Positions 48,591-56,555 of a stretch of DNA of 64,000 nucleotides are shown one piece after another. Every line of letters begins with the position of its first letter. Position 1 is the stretch's first letter. Origin of the DNA: TMED88 sp964515335 (GTDB lineage: Bacteria; Myxococcota_A; UBA9160; UBA4427); the NCBI GenBank assembly GCA_964515335.1, contig CAZETS010000003.1:1-64000 (forward strand), read 5' to 3'. A program made the translations under genes and the position numbers. The notes beneath the pieces are model-generated. The model was not told the DNA's origin and did not search any database. It saw nothing but the letters and a program-made list of their open reading frames with translations.

Positions 48591-49697
48591 GTGAAGGCCA
48601 GGGCAGCGATCGCGATGGAGGCCGGCGCGCCGCTCGTCCTCGACGAGATCGACCTCGAGGGACCGAAGCCCGGCGAGTGTCTGGTTCGCCTGGTGGCCAC
48701 CGGCGTCTGTCACACCGACGCCTTCACGCTTTCGGGCGCCGACCCGGAGGGGCTCTTCCCGGCCGTGCTCGGCCACGAGGGCGCGGGCGTCGTCGAGGAG
48801 GTGGGTCCGGGCGTGACCTCGGTCGCGCCCGGCGACCACGTGATCCCGCTCTACACCGCCGAGTGCCGGCAGTGCAAGTTCTGCCTGTCGGGCAAGACGA
48901 ACCTCTGCGGTGCGATCCGCGAGACCCAGGGCCGCGGGCTGATGCCCGACGGCACCAGCCGCCTGTCGCTCGGCGGGAGGATGGTGCACCACTACATGGG
49001 CACCTCGACGTTCGCCGAGTACGCGATCGTGCCCGAGATCTCGCTCGCGAAGGTCCGCAAGGACGCGCCTTTCGACAAGATCTGCCTGCTCGGCTGCGGG
49101 GTGACGACGGGCATCGGGGCGGTGCTCAACACCGCGAAGGTCGAGCCGGGCTCGACCGTGGCGGTGTTCGGCCTCGGAGGCGTCGGCCTCTCGGTCGTCC
49201 AGGGCGCCGTGATGGCGGGCGCCGAGCGCATCATCGCGATCGACCTGAACGAGAAGAAGTTCGAGCTGGCCCGGCAGATGGGCGCCACCGACTGCGTGAG
49301 TCCCGCCCAGGTCGACGACATCGAGGCGCAGGTCATCGACATGACGGACGGTGGCGTCGATTACTCGTTCGAGTGCATCGGCAACGTCGAGACGATGGGC
49401 AACGCGCTGCGCTGCTGCCACAAGGGCTGGGGCGAGGCGGTCATCGTCGGCGTCGCCGGCGCAGGGCAGGAGATCCACGCGCGTCCCTTCCTGCTCGTCA
49501 CCGGCCGGGTCTGGCGCGGCTCGGCGTTCGGCGGCGTCAAGGGACGCACCGAGCTGCCGCGCTACGTCGATCGTTACATGAACGGCCGCATCAAGCTCGA
49601 CGAGATGGTCAGCCGCACCCTGCCCCTCGACGAGATCGACACCGCCTTCGATCTGATGCACGACGGCGAGGTGATCCGCAGCGTGATCCTCTACTGA
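48591..49697 (+). CDS. frmA: S-(hydroxymethyl)glutathione dehydrogenase / class III alcohol dehydrogenase
   Basis: Protein of 368 aa. The catalytic zinc site is in ATGVCHTDAFTLSG and VLGHEGAGVVEEVGPG, and the structural zinc in CRQCKFCLSGKTNLC. The class III marks RGLMPDGTSRLS and CLLGCGVTTGIGAVLNTAKV are present, as is the Rossmann VAVFGLGGVGLSVVQGA. It oxidises the formaldehyde-glutathione adduct, the main route of formaldehyde detoxification. GGAAGGGAGTATCAC fixes GTG 48591. A sigma-54 activator gene lies 136 nt downstream on the same strand. Confidence 0.92.
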   Translation: MKARAAIAMEAGAPLVLDEIDLEGPKPGECLVRLVATGVCHTDAFTLSGADPEGLFPAVLGHEGAGVVEEVGPGVTSVAPGDHVIPLYTAECRQCKFCLSGKTNLCGAIRETQGRGLMPDGTSRLSLGGRMVHHYMGTSTFAEYAIVPEISLAKVRKDAPFDKICLLGCGVTTGIGAVLNTAKVEPGSTVAVFGLGGVGLSVVQGAVMAGAERIIAIDLNEKKFELARQMGATDCVSPAQVDDIEAQVIDMTDGGVDYSFECIGNVETMGNALRCCHKGWGEAVIVGVAGAGQEIHARPFLLVTGRVWRGSAFGGVKGRTELPRYVDRYMNGRIKLDEMVSRTLPLDEIDTAFDLMHDGEVIRSVILY

Positions 49698-49833
49698 GCG
49701 CGAGCACTCGCGCGACGCGCGGCCGCCGCCGACCGCGGCACCCCGCCGCGCGACCGGGTCGGACGCGTCGCGGACGGCGTGGGGACGGCCTCCGGCGTTG
49801 ACCGCCAGGGTGGGTGCGCGTCACGCTGGTCCC

Positions 49834-50886
49834 ATGGCTGGGGGAGCCGCGTCTCGTCGGGTGCAGGTCGTCGGTGTGGACACGCCGGCGTCGGGCCCCA
49901 CCGCGGCCGGGTACGTGTGGGGGATCAGCGCGCCCATGCGCGAGCTGCGCGAGCGGGTGGCCGCGGTGGCGCCGACCGCCTCGGGGGTGCTGCTGGTTGG
50001 CGAGACGGGCACCGGCAAGGGTGCGCTCGCCCGGGTCCTCCACGCCACGTCGCCCCGGCGTGACGCGCCCTTCGTACAATTCGATTGTGCGGGGGTGGCG
50101 CCGAGCCTGATCGAGAGCGCCCTGTTCGGCCACGAGCGCGGAGCGTTCACGGGCGCCGAGGCGCGGCGGGTCGGCCGGGCCGAGGCTGCGGCCGGGGGCA
50201 CGCTCTTCCTCGACGAAGTTGCCGAACTCGAACGAACCGTGCAGTCGAGGCTGCTGCGCCTGCTGCAGGACCGCGCCTACGAGCGCGTGGGCGGTGGGGC
50301 CACGCTGCGCCTCGGGGCCCGCGTGGTGGCCGCCACCAACCGCGACCTCGCCGAGGCGGTCGCCGGCGGTGCGTTCCGCGAGGACCTGCTGCATCGGCTG
50401 GCGGTGGTGGCGCTGCGCGTTCCGGCGCTGCGCGAGCGGCGCGCCGACATCCCGCTGCTGCTCGAGCGCGCTGCCGCGCACGCCGCCCGCCGCACCGGAG
50501 CGCCGCGTGCCGCGATCACCGGCGCCGGCGTCCGCGTGCTCGTCGCCCACGACTGGCCGGGCAACGTGCGCGAGGTGATGAACGTGATGGAGCGCGCGGC
50601 GGCCTGCTGGCCCGGTCGCGTGATCGACGAAGGCCTGGCCGAGCGGCTGATAGATGGCGACGCGGTGCGGCCGACGCCGCGCGGCGCCTCGCCGAGGGCA
50701 ACCGGGCCCGTGGTGTTGCGGCGCTCCGCCGAGCTGGCTTCGCGCGTGCTCGATCGCTGCGGGGGCAACGTCTCCGAGGCCGCGCGCGTGCTCGGCGTCC
50801 CGCGCAGCACGCTGCGCTATCGCCTGCGGGCCGTCGCGTCCGGCCGCCATCCCACGCAGCTCGGCCTGCCGGGAATCGCCGAGTGA
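49834..50886 (+). CDS. Sigma-54-interacting transcriptional activator without receiver domain
   Basis: Protein of 350 aa. The AAA+ domain has Walker A VGETGTGKGALARVLH, the sigma-54 contact loop FGHERGAFTGAEARR, Walker B TLFLDEVAEL, VAATNRDLAEAV, and the arginine-finger region FREDLLHRLAVVALRVP. HDWPGNVREVMNVMERA follows. A Fis-type HTH is near the end (GGNVSEAARVLGVPRSTLRY). The N-terminus before the AAA+ domain is only about 25 residues, so no sensory domain is present. Regulation must come from expression level or a partner. ATG 49834 is chosen; an earlier TTG at 49798 is possible. Confidence 0.87.
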   Translation: MAGGAASRRVQVVGVDTPASGPTAAGYVWGISAPMRELRERVAAVAPTASGVLLVGETGTGKGALARVLHATSPRRDAPFVQFDCAGVAPSLIESALFGHERGAFTGAEARRVGRAEAAAGGTLFLDEVAELERTVQSRLLRLLQDRAYERVGGGATLRLGARVVAATNRDLAEAVAGGAFREDLLHRLAVVALRVPALRERRADIPLLLERAAAHAARRTGAPRAAITGAGVRVLVAHDWPGNVREVMNVMERAAACWPGRVIDEGLAERLIDGDAVRPTPRGASPRATGPVVLRRSAELASRVLDRCGGNVSEAARVLGVPRSTLRYRLRAVASGRHPTQLGLPGIAE

Positions 50887-50893
50887 GGGGTTG

Positions 50894-51646
50894 CTAGACG
50901 ACGCTCCCCACCACCAGCCGCAGCGCCACCAGGGTCAGCACTCCCTTGTAGAGCCGGGTGAACCAGACCTCGTCGACCCGGTCGAGGACGCGCGAGCCGA
51001 GCCAGGTGCCGACGAACGCCGCCGGCACCATGCCCGCCAGCAGCGGCGTGTAGGCGCCGAACGCAAAGCCCCCCACCACGGCGAAGACGGCGATCTTGGC
51101 CGCGTGGCCGAGCGCCTGGCAGGCCGCCTTGGTGCCGATCAGCGCATGCCGGGTGAGGCCGAGGTTCAGGAAGAAGGGGGCGATCAGCGGACCCGTCGCG
51201 CCGATCAGGATGTTGAGCACGCCCGTCACGCCCCCGAGCACGAGGAAGCGCCGGTTCGGGTCGATCTGCTCCGGGTGGCGGCCGAGCATCAGCAGGCCGG
51301 GTCGCCAGGTCGCGACCAGCACGAACAGCCCGATCGCCGCCTTCAGGCCGTCGGGCGGCAGCTCGCGGGCGACCATCAGCCCGACGACGCCTCCCGGCAG
51401 CGCCAGCAGCCCGTAGCGGGCGAGGATGCCCCGCCGAACGTGGCGCCGCTGCACCCAGGCGCGTGAGCCGTTGGAGGCGAGCTGCACGACGCCGTGGACC
51501 GGCACCGCGATCAGCGGATCCAAGAAGAGGAGCATCACGCCGAGCAGCGAGATGCCGCCCGCCATGCCGACGATCGCCGACAGGGCCGCCGTGAGCAGGG
51601 TGGTGACGACGAGAAGCAGGAGTTCGAACTCGCTGAACGCCGCCAC
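50894..51646 (-). CDS. TSUP/TauE-SafE family membrane permease
   Basis: Protein of 250 aa with about eight hydrophobic segments (LLLLVVTTLLTAALSAIVG; ISLLGVMLLFLDPLIAVP). The internal repeats are typical of the TSUP family, with GLLALPGGVVGLMVAREL and GGVTGVLNILIGATGPLIAPFF. Members export or import sulfite, sulfonates or organic acids; the substrate here is unknown. It converges with the sigma-54 activator gene with 7 nt between stop codons and is divergent from the HTH-citrate synthase gene across an AT-rich operator-like region. Confidence 0.85.
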   Translation of the reverse strand: MAAFSEFELLLLVVTTLLTAALSAIVGMAGGISLLGVMLLFLDPLIAVPVHGVVQLASNGSRAWVQRRHVRRGILARYGLLALPGGVVGLMVARELPPDGLKAAIGLFVLVATWRPGLLMLGRHPEQIDPNRRFLVLGGVTGVLNILIGATGPLIAPFFLNLGLTRHALIGTKAACQALGHAAKIAVFAVVGGFAFGAYTPLLAGMVPAAFVGTWLGSRVLDRVDEVWFTRLYKGVLTLVALRLVVGSVV

Positions 51647-51683
51647 CTCCAGCCGACTACCCCCCCCCGTGCCGCTAACATAG

Positions 51684-51739
51684 ATTGATAATCAATGACG
51701 ATCAACCTTGAGTCATGTATTCGTTATCTGAATCAAGGT
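51684..51739. promoter_or_regulatory. AT-rich operator-like region with two inverted repeats
   Basis: ATTGATAATCAAT (51684-51696) is a perfect odd palindrome. ACCTTGA (51705-51711) and TCAAGGT (51733-51739) form a second dyad 21 nt apart. The roughly 65-nt stretch is far richer in A and T than the rest of the window. It sits between the divergent TSUP and HTH-citrate synthase genes, so it is a strong candidate for promoter and operator, perhaps bound by the HTH domain of the latter. Confidence 0.6.
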
Positions 51740-51783
51740 GAGCTGCCGGGGCTCCGCCGGATGACGAGGAAGGGTTGGACGGG

Positions 51784-53151
51784 ATGCGAGACAGCGACGA
51801 CCGGGCGGGAAGCCGCCACCGCGCCGCCACCCGGGCCGACGAGGCGGATCAGAGCGGGGCCGAGTTCGTGCCGGCCCGCGAGGCCGCGGAGCTGCTCGGC
51901 GTCAAGCTCGCGACCCTCTACGCCTACACGAGCCGAGGCCTGGTGCAGAGCGTGGCGGCCGACCGGGGGCGCCGCCGGCTGTACCGGCGCAGCGACCTCG
52001 AGCGGCTGCGTGCCCGACGCGACGCGCGCGCCGGGCACGGCCCGGTCGCGGCGGCGGCGCTGCGCTTCGGCGAACCGGTCCTGGATTCGAGCATCACCTC
52101 GATCTCGGTAGAGAGCGGGCCTTCGTACCGCGGCCGCGCGGCGGCGATCCTCGCCGAGGAGCGCATTCCCTTCGAGACGGTCGCCGAGATCCTGTGGACC
52201 GACCTGAAGGCGCCGCTCGACGATGCCGAGATCGTCGACGACTGGCGGGTCGGCCGGCTGGGCGTACCGGCCGAGAGCCTCTGCGCTCTGCTGCCCGCGG
52301 ACGCGTCGCCGCTTGCGGTGCTCGCGCTGCTGGTGCCCGCGCTGGCGGCCCGGGATCCGGGACGCTTCACCGAGCTGACCGAGAGCGTGGTGCCGCGGGC
52401 GCGGCGGCTGATCCGCCGCATGGCAGCGGGTCTGGCGCTGGCGCGGGGCGAGCAGGCTCACGCAGCCGCCCTCGAGGCGGCGCTGTCCGCGCCGACGCTG
52501 GCGAGTGCGATCGCCCAGGCGCTGGGGGCGCGGGGTGGCGCGGCCGGCATCGCGGCCATCGACCGGGCGCTGGTGCTGGGCGCCGACCACGAGCTCAACG
52601 CCTCCACGTTCGCCGCCCGGGTGGCGGCCTCCACCGGCGCGGACGTGTACGGTGGCGTCTCGGCCGCGCTGGCCTGTCTGGCCGGCCCGCGGCACGGCGG
52701 CGCCTCGGATCGCGTCGAGGCGCTACTGGCCGAGATCGGAGAGCCCGCCGAGGCCGAGCGCGTCGTCTATGCCCGGCAGCGGCGCGGCGAGGCGATCGAC
52801 GGCTTCCGCCATCCCCTCTACCCGGACGGCGATCCGCGCGGCGCGATGCTGTTCGAGCTGGCCCGCGAGATCGACGCCGACTCGCCGCTCGTGCGCACCT
52901 TCGGCGCGCTCGTCGAGGCGATGGCGGAGGCCGGAGCCGGTCATCCGAACATCGACGCGGGCCTGGTCGCCCTGGCGGTCTCGCTGGGGCTGCCGCCGGG
53001 CTCGGCGGCGGGGCTCTTCGCGATCGCGCGCAGCGCCGGCTGGGTGGCGCACATGCTCGAGCAGTATCAGGCCGGCTATCTGGTGCGGCCGCGGGCCCGC
53101 TACCGGCCGACTCTGGATACGGGGCAGACCATCGAGGACGCGGGCTCCTGA
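51784..53151 (+). CDS. Citrate synthase-family protein with N-terminal MerR-like HTH
   Basis: Protein of 455 aa. Residues about 28-80 form a DNA-binding-like helix-turn-helix (PAREAAELLGVKLATLYAYT, GRRRLYRRSDLERLRARRD). The rest is a citrate synthase fold with active-site His in VLGADHELNASTFAARVAAS, His in GFRHPLYPDGDPRG and Asp in HPNIDAGLVALAVSLGLP. Another mark is RSAGWVAHMLEQ. It may condense oxaloacetate or another oxoacid with an acyl-CoA, and may be self-regulated through the HTH; whether it binds DNA is not known. ATG 51784 is chosen with AGGAAGGG upstream. Confidence 0.82.
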   Translation: MRDSDDRAGSRHRAATRADEADQSGAEFVPAREAAELLGVKLATLYAYTSRGLVQSVAADRGRRRLYRRSDLERLRARRDARAGHGPVAAAALRFGEPVLDSSITSISVESGPSYRGRAAAILAEERIPFETVAEILWTDLKAPLDDAEIVDDWRVGRLGVPAESLCALLPADASPLAVLALLVPALAARDPGRFTELTESVVPRARRLIRRMAAGLALARGEQAHAAALEAALSAPTLASAIAQALGARGGAAGIAAIDRALVLGADHELNASTFAARVAASTGADVYGGVSAALACLAGPRHGGASDRVEALLAEIGEPAEAERVVYARQRRGEAIDGFRHPLYPDGDPRGAMLFELAREIDADSPLVRTFGALVEAMAEAGAGHPNIDAGLVALAVSLGLPPGSAAGLFAIARSAGWVAHMLEQYQAGYLVRPRARYRPTLDTGQTIEDAGS

Positions 53152-53347
53152 GGCCGGGGAACGGCGCGGGGGCGGACGGTGACTGCCCGTAGCGCATGGC
53201 CCCGTGGCGCCGCTTCGCGGCCCCGCCCCGCGGGCTAGACTCGGCGGCCTTCCCGATCGGCGGGCTCCGCCCAAAAGTCCCGGCGTGGGTGCGCCGATCG
53301 AGAGGCCGGGGCCGGGCGCTCGGCTGGACCGGAAGGGAGCGGAGTCG

Positions 53348-54925
53348 TTGCAGGTTGCCAGGCGGCCGATCGAGGTCATCCGAGAGGCAGGCCCCGGCGC
53401 CTGGGTGGGGGGCGCTGCCGCGGCCGTCCTGCTCTTCGCCTACTCGAGCCTGCTCAACCTCGGCACCCGCTACGGCTTCGAGAAGGGCGTCGAGTACTGG
53501 CTGTTCCGCCCCACCGACAACGCGCCGTTCATCATCATCGCGTTCGCGAGCTGGCTTTTGTACCGCCGCTGGTACCGGGTGCGTGCGCTGCCGCCCTCGA
53601 CCGCGCCGCCCGCCGTGATCGGCGTCGGCGTGCTGCTCGCCATCGGCTTCCATGCCTGGGCGATCTACACGCGGGCCGACGACCTCAAGGTGGTGTCCCT
53701 CGTGCTGGTGCTGTCCTCCCTGGTGGTCGCGCGCTGGGGGGTGCCGGGATTGCGGGCGCTGGCGCTTCCCATCTTCTTTCTCCTGCTGGCCGTCCCGATC
53801 CCCGCCCCGCTGCTGCTCGCCGTCGTTTTCGAGATGCAGATCTGGACGGCGAACTTCGCCGGCTTCCTCCTCTACGTGCTGGGGCTTCCGGCGCTGGTGT
53901 CCGGCGATCAGATCTTCCGCGCCACGCAGACCTTCCAGGTCATCGAGGGCTGCAGCGGCCTGCGATCCGTCGAGACGCTCACGATGCTGACGATCCTGCT
54001 CATCGACCTGTTCGGGCGCCGCGGCTGGCACGCCATCGTGCTGCTGGTGGCGGCGCCGCTCGTCGCGTTCTGGCTGAACGGCTTCCGGGTCCTGACGCTG
54101 ATCCTCAACCCTCACTCGGAAATCATCGCGATCCACAACCTGCAGGGCATCGCGATCCTGCTCGTCGGTCTGCTCGTCGTCTACGGCATCGACCTGCTGA
54201 TCGAGCGGTTCCGCGGTCCCGAGCACGAAGCCGCCGACGCCTGGACGCCGCCGGATACGAGCGGCAGCCGCCCCTACGCGCCGGCGCTCGCGGCCACGGC
54301 GCTCGGCGTCCTCGCGCTCGGAACCGGGGTCAGCACGCTGGTGACGCCGATCTGGCCCGACCCGGTGTCGCCCGGCTACTGGCTGTACGACGTGGTCTCG
54401 TCCGAGCTCGGGCTGTGGCGGTCGGAGAAGGCCGAGATCGACTACGAGTTTCGGGGCAGCACGCGCTTCAGGGAGGTCGTCGACAGCACCTTCGAGTTGA
54501 ACGAGGGGCCGGTGCGTGTCTTCATCGGCACTGCCGATCTCGGACAGCGCGGCGGCAGCGTGCTCTCGCCCACCACCGCGCGGCCCGGCAGCGGCTGGGT
54601 GGTGCGCGAGTCGGCGCCGCGTTCAGTCGAGGAGGCGGGACTCGAGGTCGAGGAGCGGCTGCTCGAGAAGGGCAAGCGGCGGGTGCTGATCCACCACTGG
54701 TACGTGGGCGACCGCGGACTCTTCGAGGAGACCTGGCGCTCACTCATGGCGCTCGACCGGAGTCCACTGCGCCGCCCCGAGCCGCTCTACGTGGTGCGCC
54801 TCGATACGCCGCTCTTCGGCCGCGGGGAGGCGGACCGCGCAGCCGCCGAGGCACGGCTCGAGCGTGTGCGCCGCGCGCTCGAACCCGCCTTCGAGGCGAT
54901 CGAGCGCGGCGGCTCACCGACCTGA
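53348..54925 (+). CDS. Exosortase fused to EpsI-type (DUF3485-like) domain
   Basis: Protein of 525 aa. Residues 20-300 hold about eight membrane helices. The exosortase catalytic residues are in IEGCSGLRSVETL (Cys), WLNGFRVLTLILN (Arg) and IAIHNLQGIAIL (His). From about residue 305 a further helix (LAATALGVLALGTGVSTLV) leads into a soluble EpsI-like domain (VRVFIGTADLGQRGGSVL, VLIHHWYVGDRG). Exosortases cut and anchor PEP-CTERM-type proteins and usually sit in exopolysaccharide loci. None is seen here. TTG 53348 is preferred because GGGAGCGGAG precedes it. Confidence 0.85.
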   Translation: MQVARRPIEVIREAGPGAWVGGAAAAVLLFAYSSLLNLGTRYGFEKGVEYWLFRPTDNAPFIIIAFASWLLYRRWYRVRALPPSTAPPAVIGVGVLLAIGFHAWAIYTRADDLKVVSLVLVLSSLVVARWGVPGLRALALPIFFLLLAVPIPAPLLLAVVFEMQIWTANFAGFLLYVLGLPALVSGDQIFRATQTFQVIEGCSGLRSVETLTMLTILLIDLFGRRGWHAIVLLVAAPLVAFWLNGFRVLTLILNPHSEIIAIHNLQGIAILLVGLLVVYGIDLLIERFRGPEHEAADAWTPPDTSGSRPYAPALAATALGVLALGTGVSTLVTPIWPDPVSPGYWLYDVVSSELGLWRSEKAEIDYEFRGSTRFREVVDSTFELNEGPVRVFIGTADLGQRGGSVLSPTTARPGSGWVVRESAPRSVEEAGLEVEERLLEKGKRRVLIHHWYVGDRGLFEETWRSLMALDRSPLRRPEPLYVVRLDTPLFGRGEADRAAAEARLERVRRALEPAFEAIERGGSPT

Positions 54926-55900
54926 CGCCGCAGCGCCTCGCGGTTGGTTGTCGATCGGCGGCAGCGAGTGGAGGTACACCGCGATGGCCTCGCGGTCGGC
55001 GTTCGAGAGCTGTGAAAAGCCGTGCTCGATCAGCTCGGCCATCAGGCCCTGGGTGTCGTCGCCGTCGGGCTTGAAGCCGGTCTCGAGGTACCAGCGCATG
55101 TCGGCCACCGACCAATCGCCGATCCCGGTCGCCCGGTGGGGTGTGATGTTCGGTGCGAGCTCGCCCTCGGGACCATCCGCCGACCCGGCGAACCGAAGCG
55201 CTTCGTCGACACCACCGCTGAGCGCGCGTGGCGTGTGGCACTCGCCGCAGTGGGCGGGCCCGTTCACCAGGTAGGCGCCGCGATTCCACGCCTCGTCGCG
55301 CTCGGGGTCGGGCTGGTAGGGACCGGCCTCGAGGTGCAGCCACTTCCACGGTGACACCGCCCAGCGCCAGCTGAACGGGGGCCCGACGTCGTGTGGGCGG
55401 TTCTGGCGCCGCACCGGCGGAACCGTCTGCAGGTAGGCGTAGAGGTCGCGCAGGTCGCGGGTGCTCATCCGCGTGAACGACGTGTAGGGGAAGACCGGGA
55501 AGTAGTTGCTGCCGTCGGGTGCGAGGCCCTCGCGCATGGCGCGCACGAAGTCGGCCTCGCTCTGCACGCCGAGGCCGGTGTCGGGGTCGGGCGTGATGTT
55601 GGTGCTGTAGAAGGTGCCGAACGGCGTCGACAGCGCGCGGCCGCCGGCCAGCCAGGGGGCGTCCTCGCCCTCGCCGGGAAGGTCGGTGTGGCACGTGCAG
55701 CCACCCGCCGCGGCGAACACCGCGCGGCCGCGCTCGACGTCGCCGCCGGCGGCGTGGCCGGCACCGGGTGCGACCGCCGACGCCCCGGCGCCGCCGAGCA
55801 GCGCCGATACCAGCAGCGCGGCGAGTCGGCGCCCGCGCGAGGTGCGTGCTCTCGGGTCGCGGGTGGGCGCGCGAGGCGCCGGCCGGGAGGTCGATCTCAC
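54914..55900 (-). CDS. Diheme-type c cytochrome with a non-canonical first heme site
   Basis: Protein of 328 aa. A signal peptide (RRLAALLVSALLGGAGASAV) is followed by two cytochrome c domains. The first reads AAAGGCTCHTDLPGEGEDAP, giving Cys-Thr-Cys-His, one residue short of CxxCH. The second reads AHCGECHTPRALSGG, a regular CGECH. GTFYSTNITPDPDTGLG and FPYTSFTRMSTRDL are typical of diheme cytochromes linked to dehydrogenases. GTG 55900 overlaps the stop of the upstream cytochrome gene (GTGA). Its 3' end overlaps the exosortase gene by 12 nt. Confidence 0.83.
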   Translation of the reverse strand: MRSTSRPAPRAPTRDPRARTSRGRRLAALLVSALLGGAGASAVAPGAGHAAGGDVERGRAVFAAAGGCTCHTDLPGEGEDAPWLAGGRALSTPFGTFYSTNITPDPDTGLGVQSEADFVRAMREGLAPDGSNYFPVFPYTSFTRMSTRDLRDLYAYLQTVPPVRRQNRPHDVGPPFSWRWAVSPWKWLHLEAGPYQPDPERDEAWNRGAYLVNGPAHCGECHTPRALSGGVDEALRFAGSADGPEGELAPNITPHRATGIGDWSVADMRWYLETGFKPDGDDTQGLMAELIEHGFSQLSNADREAIAVYLHSLPPIDNQPRGAAASGR

Positions 55901-56415
55901 CTGTTCTTGTACGACTCTTCCTTCGGCTTGCGGAAGGACTCGTGGCAGCCGCCGCAGGTCTTCCCGAGCGCCTTCACGGACGGGCCGATCTGCGCCGCAT
56001 CGTTGCCGGCCGCAGCTGCGGCGAGCTGATCGGCGGCTCGACGCAGCTTCTCGATGTCGGCCCTCCACTCTTCGCGCTTCTGCCAGATCTCGGGCTTCGC
56101 GTCCGTCGCTCCCGCCACCACCCGATGCTCGAAGGCCGGCTCGATCGCCAGCGCGTTCGCGGCGATCGAGCGGGCGTGGTGCTCGATGTTCGGTATCAAG
56201 GGCAGACCGTTCTTCAGGATGTCGGCGATGCCCCCCATGTCGCTGCCGATCGAGGACATCACCTTCTGCCGGTACTTGATCCACGCCTCGTCGTCCGACG
56301 CCGCGGCGCCGCCGGCGCCGAGCACGCACAGCCCCGCCACCACGATCAGCATCCCGACCACCGACCGCTGCCACTTCATCACGAAACCCTTCATGGATAC
56401 GCTCTTCATCGCCAC
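55897..56415 (-). CDS. Cytochrome c'-type monoheme protein
   Basis: Protein of 172 aa. A signal peptide (VVGMLIVVAGLCVLGAGG) precedes a helical bundle (IKYRQKVMSSIGSDMGGI, EWRADIEKLRRAADQLAAAA). The heme site CGGCHESFRK sits near the C-terminus, as in cytochrome c' (CxxCH followed by a basic residue). Such proteins bind NO or carry electrons in the periplasm. GTG 56415 is preferred: AGGAGG lies 6 nt before it, while the ATG at 56409 would be 12 nt away. It heads a two-gene operon with the diheme cytochrome. Confidence 0.85.
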   Translation of the reverse strand: MAMKSVSMKGFVMKWQRSVVGMLIVVAGLCVLGAGGAAASDDEAWIKYRQKVMSSIGSDMGGIADILKNGLPLIPNIEHHARSIAANALAIEPAFEHRVVAGATDAKPEIWQKREEWRADIEKLRRAADQLAAAAAGNDAAQIGPSVKALGKTCGGCHESFRKPKEESYKNR

Positions 56416-56555
56416 GCGTTCCCTCCTGTTCGGCGGGTTCGTCCGCCCGCCGCGCACAGTGTACGGATCGGGTCGGTATCCCATACCAGCCTCTGATGCC
56501 ACGCAGGCGTGCGCGTCGCGCGCTCCGCGCGGTCCTGCCTGCGGCTCGGGCCCGC

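Noticed and set aside
49698..49833. Sigma-54 promoter between frmA and the activator
   Set aside because: No TGGCAC-N5-TTGC-like pair was found in this interval.
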